This document shows, piece after piece, positions 7,038 through 11,300 of a stretch of DNA of 19,191 nt. Within the stretch, counting starts at the first letter, position 1, and each line of letters starts with the position of its first letter. Origin of the DNA: JANXQG01 sp037147235 (GTDB lineage Bacteria > Planctomycetota > Planctomycetia > Pirellulales > Thermoguttaceae); the NCBI GenBank assembly GCA_037147235.1, contig JBAWVO010000104.1:1-19191 (forward strand). Reading direction: 5' to 3'. The position numbers were made by a program, and so were the translations under genes. The notes under the pieces are model-generated. The model worked only from the letters and a program-made list of their open reading frames with translations, made no database searches and was not told the DNA's origin.

Positions 7038-7295
7038 CTAAGGTTCAGGAACTTCAAAAGCGGTAATGACGCGAATTGTATCCGGATCGATTCGGTCGTA
7101 AACGACCATGATATACTCATCTACGAGAGTATAACCCCAAACGACTGGCTGGCCCGTGGTCTTACTGATTCCCTCCCGATAAGGGTGGTATAACACGGTT
7201 TCCACGTGAGCGATGGTTAATCCATGTTCGGCAATATGCTGGACATTCCCTTCAGGATCATCTTCCATGTCCCAGATGATGTGTAGGAATTGCAT
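7038..7295 (-). CDS. BrnT/DUF4258-like small protein, probable toxin
   Basis: The 85-residue product resembles the BrnT-like/DUF4258-like small proteins found before HTH or BrnA-like partners: FLHIIWDMEDDPEGNVQHIAEHGLTIAHVETVL, then ISKTTGQPVVWGYTLVDEYIMVVYDRID and a closing strand TIRVITAFEVPEP. BrnT is a RelE-fold RNase whose paired partner represses the operon. The family match is by eye; the catalytic residues are not assigned. It is first in a two-gene operon with the XRE regulator and is preceded at 48 bases by a strong-looking promoter. A non-toxic role is possible, since many such homologues are untested. Confidence 0.68.
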   Translation of the reverse strand: MQFLHIIWDMEDDPEGNVQHIAEHGLTIAHVETVLYHPYREGISKTTGQPVVWGYTLVDEYIMVVYDRIDPDTIRVITAFEVPEP

Positions 7296-7342
7296 CTTGG
7301 CAGTCGATGGTCAAAATAAGAGTATTCCAGATAACCCCGTGA

Positions 7343-7371
7343 ATCATATCATATTGACTAATAATAGTCAA
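7343..7371 (-). promoter_or_regulatory. Promoter of the BrnT-like/XRE operon with overlapping palindromic operator
   Basis: On the minus strand TTGACT (7366-7371) and TATGAT (7343-7348) are 17 bases apart, each 5 of 6 to the sigma70 consensus. A perfect palindrome (TTGACTA, 4 bases, TAGTCAA; 7354-7371) covers the -35 box and half the spacer. A dimeric HTH protein bound there would block RNA polymerase, which fits autorepression by the XRE protein. Confidence 0.7.
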
Positions 7372-7423
7372 TTGGTTATTTTAGGTTCCGCGAAAGAATA
7401 GCCCCTGCCCCGGAGGGGCGAGT

Positions 7424-7596
7424 GAGAATAGCCCAGCAATTTATTGCTGGGGAAGAGGATCAGCGAAACCGAAAGTCCCGTGGGGACGATTGAAACTTGA
7501 ATTTGGGACGGTACCAGCTTCCGCTCAGTCGTCCCCACAGGACTACAAGGTTTCCTGCGCTACGGTAACCCAGCGATAAATCGCTGGGCTATTCTC
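7424..7596. repeat. Nested palindromic element in a 484-base gene-free stretch
   Basis: The element has perfect 14-base terminal inverted repeats (GAGAATAGCCCAGC at 7424-7437 and its complement at 7583-7596). Inside are two small hairpins (CCCAGCAA/TTGCTGGG, 7432-7451; CCCAGCGAT/ATCGCTGGG, 7569-7588) and an inner arm pair (AGTCCCGTGGGGACGA near 7474 against TCGTCCCCACAGGACT near 7528). The gap 7296-7779 otherwise holds the operon promoter above and no gene I can support. Confidence 0.7.
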
Positions 7597-7717
7597 AATC
7601 GTCCCGGGACGGCAAAACCCCTAGCAACTTCTGTAGAACAACGAGGGCTACGCCCTGGGAACCTGCGGAACACCTTGGCTTACGGCTCGATCACTCCACC
7701 CTGTGCTTGCTCTGTTT

Positions 7718-7738
7718 GTCCCGGCTCCGCTTCGGGAC
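7718..7738. repeat. Small hairpin downstream of the intact FGE gene
   Basis: GTCCCG (7718-7723) and CGGGAC (7733-7738) form a 6-bp stem with a 9-base loop, about 40 bases past the stop codon of the gene at 7780. DGR target genes often have a hairpin just after the variable region; this one differs from the known tetraloop form and could equally be a transcript-end hairpin. Confidence 0.35.
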
Positions 7739-7744
7739 TGCGCT

Positions 7745-7806
7745 CGGGCGGCGCACCGGCTCCGCTCGCCCTGACTTGGCTAGTCCGCCGGAACTTGGGC
7801 GACACG
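7745..7806. repeat. Duplicated 3' end of FGE gene, copy 1
   Basis: This stretch (stop codon, final codons and 30-odd bases past the stop) is repeated almost exactly at 8999-9065. The other copy has an extra ACTTG in tandem. The duplication therefore covers the downstream region as well as the coding sequence. Confidence 0.85.
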
Positions 7807-8871
7807 GAAGCCCAGGGGGTTGAACCGGTACTCGGGCGTGATCCTGTTACGGTACGCCGACCGGCAGATCCAGGCGAAGTCGTCCCAGCCGCCGCCGCGA
7901 AACACGCGGTTCGAGCCCTTTGCGGGACCGCTCGGATCGTCCACTGCTTCTGCCCTATACGCTCCATACCAGTCCTGACACCACTCCCATACGTTCCCGT
8001 GCATGTCATACAACCCCCAGGCGTTCGGCTTCTTCACGCCTACAGGATGCGTCTTGCTGCCTGAATTCGTGGTGTACCAGGCGTACTCGCCAAGTTGATT
8101 CTCGTAGTCCCCAAAACAGAACTTGTCCGTACTCCCCGCCCGGCAGGCATATTCCCATTGCGCCTCGGTCGGTAATACAAACTCGCCCCCTTGCCTGCCT
8201 GCTATCACATTGAGATTGCCAAAAAACTGTTGGCAATCGTCCCAACTGACGTTCTCCACCGGATTCCTCGGACCCTTGTAATCGCTCGGATTGCCGCCCA
8301 TTGGTGCCTGCCACTGTTCCTGCGTTACCTGGTACTTGCCGAGGTAAAACGGCTTTGTAATGGTCACCTTGTGGACCGGCTTCTCAATGTCGTTGCCCAT
8401 CATGAACTCGCCAGCCGGAATCAAGACCATTTCCAGCTTGATACCGTTGCCCAAGTCAACCGCAATTTCTTTCTGAACATACGGCTCGGGTTGTATGAAG
8501 GAGTTCGGCCGTACATCAGGAGTGAACGAGCGGAACTCGTCGGCACCGGCCACGCCAATCGCCACGACCCAGCTCTCCACTGCCCAACGGGCTAGGTCTT
8601 CTACAAGGCCAAAATTCTCATGCAATCGCTTGGTCAACCGCGCAATGATCAGTTCCTTTGGAACCCCGGCGGAAGACTGGCGTAGCTCAGTTCCTGCTCC
8701 GTCCCGGATGGCACTCACTAGCGCATTGATTTCCCGTTTATGCTCCCCGCAGACGTCGCGCAGCAGGGCCTCGCAACGCCGCGCGTCGTTGCTGAGATCA
8801 AGACCGAAGCGGCCGACCAGTTCCGTCAGCTTGGTGCGCACGATGTCTTGCATGGGCGTTCTTTCAGTCAT
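7780..8871 (-). CDS. FGE-sulfatase (SUMF1-fold) domain protein with N-terminal helical adaptor-like domain; possible DGR target
   Basis: The 363-residue product has an N-terminal mostly helical domain (about 1-108; RRCEALLRDVCGEHKREINALVSAI, VPKELIIARLTKRLHENFGL, ARWAVESW). I have seen this type at the start of multidomain signalling or conflict proteins, which suggests an interaction role. A linker (109-139) leads to an FGE-sulfatase domain (about 140-363) with LEMVLIPAGEFMMG, YQVTQEQW, PVENVSWDDCQQF, LPTEAQWEYACRAG, GLYDMHGNVWEWCQDWY, RGGGW and GFRVA. The C-type-lectin-like fold serves as formylglycine-generating enzyme, ligand binder, or DGR variable protein; nothing here proves catalysis. 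The C-terminal 33 codons differ sharply from the neighbour copy while both sides are conserved. The start is ATG 8871 or ATG 8853; neither has a good ribosome site. Confidence 0.82.
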   Translation of the reverse strand: MTERTPMQDIVRTKLTELVGRFGLDLSNDARRCEALLRDVCGEHKREINALVSAIRDGAGTELRQSSAGVPKELIIARLTKRLHENFGLVEDLARWAVESWVVAIGVAGADEFRSFTPDVRPNSFIQPEPYVQKEIAVDLGNGIKLEMVLIPAGEFMMGNDIEKPVHKVTITKPFYLGKYQVTQEQWQAPMGGNPSDYKGPRNPVENVSWDDCQQFFGNLNVIAGRQGGEFVLPTEAQWEYACRAGSTDKFCFGDYENQLGEYAWYTTNSGSKTHPVGVKKPNAWGLYDMHGNVWEWCQDWYGAYRAEAVDDPSGPAKGSNRVFRGGGWDDFAWICRSAYRNRITPEYRFNPLGFRVAQVPAD

Positions 8872-8998
8872 TTGTCAGTACCGGATTTCGCCTTCCACCT
8901 TGCCAAAATGTACTTTTGTCTTGTCGGCCAGACAGACGCTGCGACCTGGACCTAGCTTGTTTCCTGTTATGCGACTGCAGCACTCGCTACGCCATGAG

Positions 8999-9065
8999 CG
9001 GGCGGCGCACCGGCTCCGCTCGCCCTGACTTGACTTGGCTAGTCCGCCGGAACTTGGGCGACACG
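8999..9065. repeat. Duplicated 3' end of FGE gene, copy 2
   Basis: Counterpart of 7745-7806, with a 5-base tandem insertion (ACTTGACTTG) just after the stop codon of the truncated copy. The 8872-9038 gap holds this repeat and no convincing gene. Confidence 0.85.
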
Positions 9066-9578
9066 CAAGCCCAGGAAGCTGCCCCGGTGCCATTTTCCGA
9101 GGTCGTTGAGGCACGCCGACTGGCAGTTTCTGCCGACGTCGCCCCAGCTCCCGCCGCGAGACACGCGGTACGATCCCTCTTTATACGTGCCATACCAGTC
9201 CTGGCACCACTCCCATACGTTCCCGTGCATGTCATATAGCCCCCAGGCGTTCGGCTTCCTCCCGCCTACAAGATGCGTCTTGTCGTCTGAGTTCGCTCGG
9301 TACCAAGCGTACTTGCCAAGTTGTTTTTCGTCGTCCCCAAAACAGAACTTGTCCGTGCTTCCCGCTCGACAGGTATATTCCCATTGTGCCTGCGTTGGCA
9401 ATACGAACTTACCCCCTCGCCCGCCTGTCTTCGCGTTCAGCTCGACAAGAAACTCCTGGCAATCGTCCCAACTGACGTTCTCCACCGGATTCCTTGGACC
9501 CTTGTAATGGCTCGGATTGCCGCCCATGACCGCCTTCCACTGTTCCTGCGTTACCTCGTACGCGCCAGCACCCGACAA
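9039..9578 (-). pseudogene. FGE-sulfatase domain gene truncated at its 5' end by the element boundary
   Basis: The open frame encodes 179 residues, of which residues 7-179 match the C-terminal half of the neighbouring FGE protein starting at its Tyr180 (YEVTQEQWKAVMGGNP against YQVTQEQWQAPMGGNP). KPNAWGLYDMHGNVWEWCQDWYG and the final RVAQVPAD are identical; between them are a short deletion and a strongly divergent stretch. The first part of the domain and any N-terminal domain are missing. Nucleotide similarity ends at about 9561, and the first six codons (MSGAGA, from TTG) come from the foreign sequence. No ribosome site is evident. I read it as a gene cut by element insertion or recombination; the remainder may lie at the other end of the element. 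Confidence 0.75.
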
Positions 9579-9598
9579 ACGCGAAACCCCGTATTTTG
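9570..9598. repeat. Element repeat, left copy (ACCCGACAAACGCG + CCCCGTATTTTG)
   Basis: A two-part motif: ACCCGACAAACGCG (9570-9583) is close to ACCCGAACGAACGCG, and CCCCGTATTTTG (9587-9598) is exact to 10849-10860. Both parts recur in the same order before the second transcription unit. This copy sits at the element's left edge and about 18 bases before the promoter at 9616. Confidence 0.65.
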
Positions 9599-9615
9599 CG
9601 GTTTTCGGCCGCCGA

Positions 9616-9644
9616 TTTACTGGCCGTGGGGGAAGAGGTACAAT
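9616..9644 (+). promoter_or_regulatory. Sigma70-like promoter of the first element gene
   Basis: TTTACT (9616-9621), 17 bases, TACAAT (9639-9644; 5 of 6 to consensus). The only downstream gene in this orientation is the 303-residue unknown protein at 9768, giving a leader of about 115 bases. Confidence 0.55.
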
Positions 9645-9767
9645 AACAAAATACCGGCCGGCCCCAAGCGATAGCTACGCGACGGGCTTTGCGGCTGGCG
9701 GGTGCCGTGGTCCTCATCCTTCCACGAACCCCGCCGGCCGGGCTGGCTTAACAGAAGGATGAGATTC

Positions 9768-10679
9768 ATGGAAACGCCCGAAAAAAACATTCCCGAGAGT
9801 ATCTATTGGTGCCATCAACACGCGATTGAGACGCTAGAATTTTTGGCGTCACTCGTCGGCCAATGCGACCCAAAGATGGTTTGGTCGATGAAGAACATCG
9901 GCGGCAGATACTATCAAAAACGCGATTGCGGCAATATCGGGAAGGCCATTGCCTATTTCCGAAACGAATATCTTGAATGGAGCGAGTACAGGGATGTAAT
10001 CCCCTGCTTTTCTTCCGTCTGCAATTCGCCGATCAAGTTGCTGTTTATCATTGAGCCGAGCGCACACGCCGTTCTTGATCAACTTGCCCGTACCGTCCTG
10101 AATCGGATATGGGGGCGGATATTCCCGAGGCGGCCCGAAGAGGGGATAAAGAAAACCCCAGAGGAAAACCTTTGGCCGGTTACGACCTCAGAAATGTTAA
10201 AGGAAGCCGATCTTGACCAAATGGCGGACGCGGTTCGGATTTATACCAAGGATCGCGAGGCAGACGGCCCGCTCGATATGGACTGCATTGAGTGGCTCAG
10301 CGCGGCAATTCAACAGGAATACGCCCGCCTAATCCAGACCTTACCTAATTCAGAAGAGCAGCCAGCCAGCACGGCCGCACCGCAGACGCCGGTTGCCATC
10401 GGGAAGAACAGTGGAAAACTCAAAACCAACGACCTAATGATTTTGACGCTCGAAAAAACGCCGGAGGCGGCCAACTGGTCGATCAGCCAATGGGAAACAA
10501 ACATTAAACGCAGTCGGGCAGCGATCCATGCTACCCAACAGTGGGAGCGACTTGCGGCAGTCCACAAGGTTGCCAAGGTAGAGCGAGCCTTACAGCAAGA
10601 CCGCTTGAGGGGAATGAATAAGAGGGGCATGGACGGCGGCAAAATAGACCGCAGACACCAAGGGCAAAACATCGACTAA
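9768..10679 (+). CDS. Hypothetical protein, first gene of the element
   Basis: I do not recognise this 303-residue protein. It is soluble, with no signal peptide or membrane segment. The N-terminal part (1-110) is aromatic and helical (YWCHQHAIETLEFLASLVGQ, then WSMKNIGGRYYQKRD). The middle has RIFPRRPEEGIKKTPEENLW and an acidic helix run (DLDQMADAVRIYTKDREAD). The C-terminal part, after a Ser/Ala/Pro linker near 205-220, is basic and helical (TNIKRSRAAIHATQQWERLAAVHKVAKVERALQQDRLRG) and ends in a Lys/Arg-rich tail. That tail could bind nucleic acid; this is inference. The frame is open from 9702, but an AGAAGG site 9 bases before ATG 9768 favours this start. The gene has its own promoter and terminator and is flanked by the two copies of the element repeat, as an early regulator or initiator would be. 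Confidence 0.7.
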   Translation: METPEKNIPESIYWCHQHAIETLEFLASLVGQCDPKMVWSMKNIGGRYYQKRDCGNIGKAIAYFRNEYLEWSEYRDVIPCFSSVCNSPIKLLFIIEPSAHAVLDQLARTVLNRIWGRIFPRRPEEGIKKTPEENLWPVTTSEMLKEADLDQMADAVRIYTKDREADGPLDMDCIEWLSAAIQQEYARLIQTLPNSEEQPASTAAPQTPVAIGKNSGKLKTNDLMILTLEKTPEAANWSISQWETNIKRSRAAIHATQQWERLAAVHKVAKVERALQQDRLRGMNKRGMDGGKIDRRHQGQNID

Positions 10680-10680
10680 G

Positions 10681-10860
10681 ACCCGAACAAAACCCGAACG
10701 AACGCGCAAAAACCCGAACAGACGCGTAAAATTCCGAAAATTATTTTAGGGCCGTTTTCCCCGCGAAAACGGCCCTTTTCTTTTGCTTTCCGCGACACGG
10801 ACGCGGACTTTTCACCCCAAAACCCGAACGAACGCGGGAGCTAAAAGGCCCCGTATTTTG
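10681..10860. repeat. Iteron-like repeat region, possible origin or operator
   Basis: ACCCGAACGAACGCG occurs exactly at 10692-10706 and 10822-10836, with a two-mismatch copy at 10712-10726 in phase (20 bases after the first). A short form (ACCCGAAC) is at 10681-10688. CCCCGTATTTTG at 10849-10860 repeats 9587-9598. The gene-free interval 10680-10871 also holds the terminator at 10748. Directly repeated 15-20-mers next to replication genes are typical of iteron origins or multi-site operators. Confidence 0.6.
10748..10784 (+). terminator. Rho-independent terminator after the 303-residue gene
   Basis: AGGGCCGTTTTC (10748-10759) and GAAAACGGCCCT (10765-10776) form a perfect 12-bp stem with a 5-base loop, followed by TTTCTTTT. 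The upstream AAAATTATTTT gives it an A-rich lead as well. It lies 68 bases past the stop and separates the first gene from the replication operon. Confidence 0.88.
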
Positions 10861-10871
10861 TTGGAGGTGAA

Positions 10872-11051
10872 ATGCAAGCGATCGACAAGACCCAAACCCC
10901 CGCCGCACTCGTCAGCGTAGCCCGTGCCGCGCATCGGATAAACGACCGCGAGTTAGAGCGAGCCGCCAAAAAGCTTCTGCTTGAGGAATTCGGTATTCGC
11001 ATCATCTTCCAGCGAGATCAGGTCACCACCATCGCGGAGCCGGCCCGATGA
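10872..11051 (+). CDS. Small hypothetical protein, first gene of the replication operon
   Basis: A 59-residue, mostly helical protein (ALVSVARAAHRINDRELERAAKKLLLEEFGI followed by IIFQRDQVTT). No family is recognised; size and charge are those of small phage early proteins. The ATG at 10872 has a GGAGG site 6 bases upstream, one of the best in the element. Its TGA overlaps the next ATG by 4 bases (ATGA), supporting real translation and coupling. It follows the CCCCGTATTTTG repeat by 11 bases. Confidence 0.65.
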   Translation: MQAIDKTQTPAALVSVARAAHRINDRELERAAKKLLLEEFGIRIIFQRDQVTTIAEPAR

Positions 11052-11239
11052 TCGCGCCCGCCAGCCCCCGCCGCGTCACCCTTGACCCCGTGGTCTGTTA
11101 CCGCGTGGCCATCGACGCCGAGCCGAGTAACTGCATACCGGCACTGGCCGCCGTGCTTATCTCGCAGTGGCGCGAGAAGAAAGCCGAGGACCGCGCCGCA
11201 GCGGAAGCAGCCGGCAAAACACAGGAACCCCACCCCTAG
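11048..11239 (+). CDS. Small hypothetical protein
   Basis: A 63-residue protein with a short beta-like start (RVTLDPVVCYRVAIDAEPSN) and a charged helical tail (LISQWREKKAEDRAAAEAAG). The function is not recognised. It starts inside the stop of the previous gene (ATGA) with a GGAG site 8 bases upstream. A hairpin and the topoisomerase gene follow. The case for it rests on the overlap and ribosome site rather than homology. Confidence 0.55.
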   Translation: MIAPASPRRVTLDPVVCYRVAIDAEPSNCIPALAAVLISQWREKKAEDRAAAEAAGKTQEPHP

Positions 11240-11245
11240 CGCATA

Positions 11246-11284
11246 AATTCAGCCGGCCGCCACCCAAAGCAAACCGGCTGAATT
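11246..11284. promoter_or_regulatory. Perfect 11-bp inverted repeat before the topoisomerase gene
   Basis: AATTCAGCCGG (11246-11256) and CCGGCTGAATT (11274-11284) are exact complements around a 17-base loop. The right arm ends 2 bases before the GGAG ribosome site of the gene at 11301. It may be an operator, or an RNA hairpin tuning translation of the topoisomerase. There is no T-run, so termination is less likely. Confidence 0.55.
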
Positions 11285-11300
11285 ATGGAGAAAACCGACA

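Noticed and set aside
7424..7596. CRISPR-like array
   Set aside because: The repeats are inverted, nested and unevenly spaced, with no regular spacers and no cas genes.
8875..9114. Minus-strand 79-codon frame between the FGE genes
   Set aside because: Its first half is a shadow of the truncated FGE gene; only the end (HFGKVEGEIRY) could be a remnant of a former coding region, which is too little to call.
7780..9578. Complete DGR cassette
   Set aside because: No reverse transcriptase, accessory protein or template repeat is visible on either strand in the window, so only the variable-region pattern is reported.
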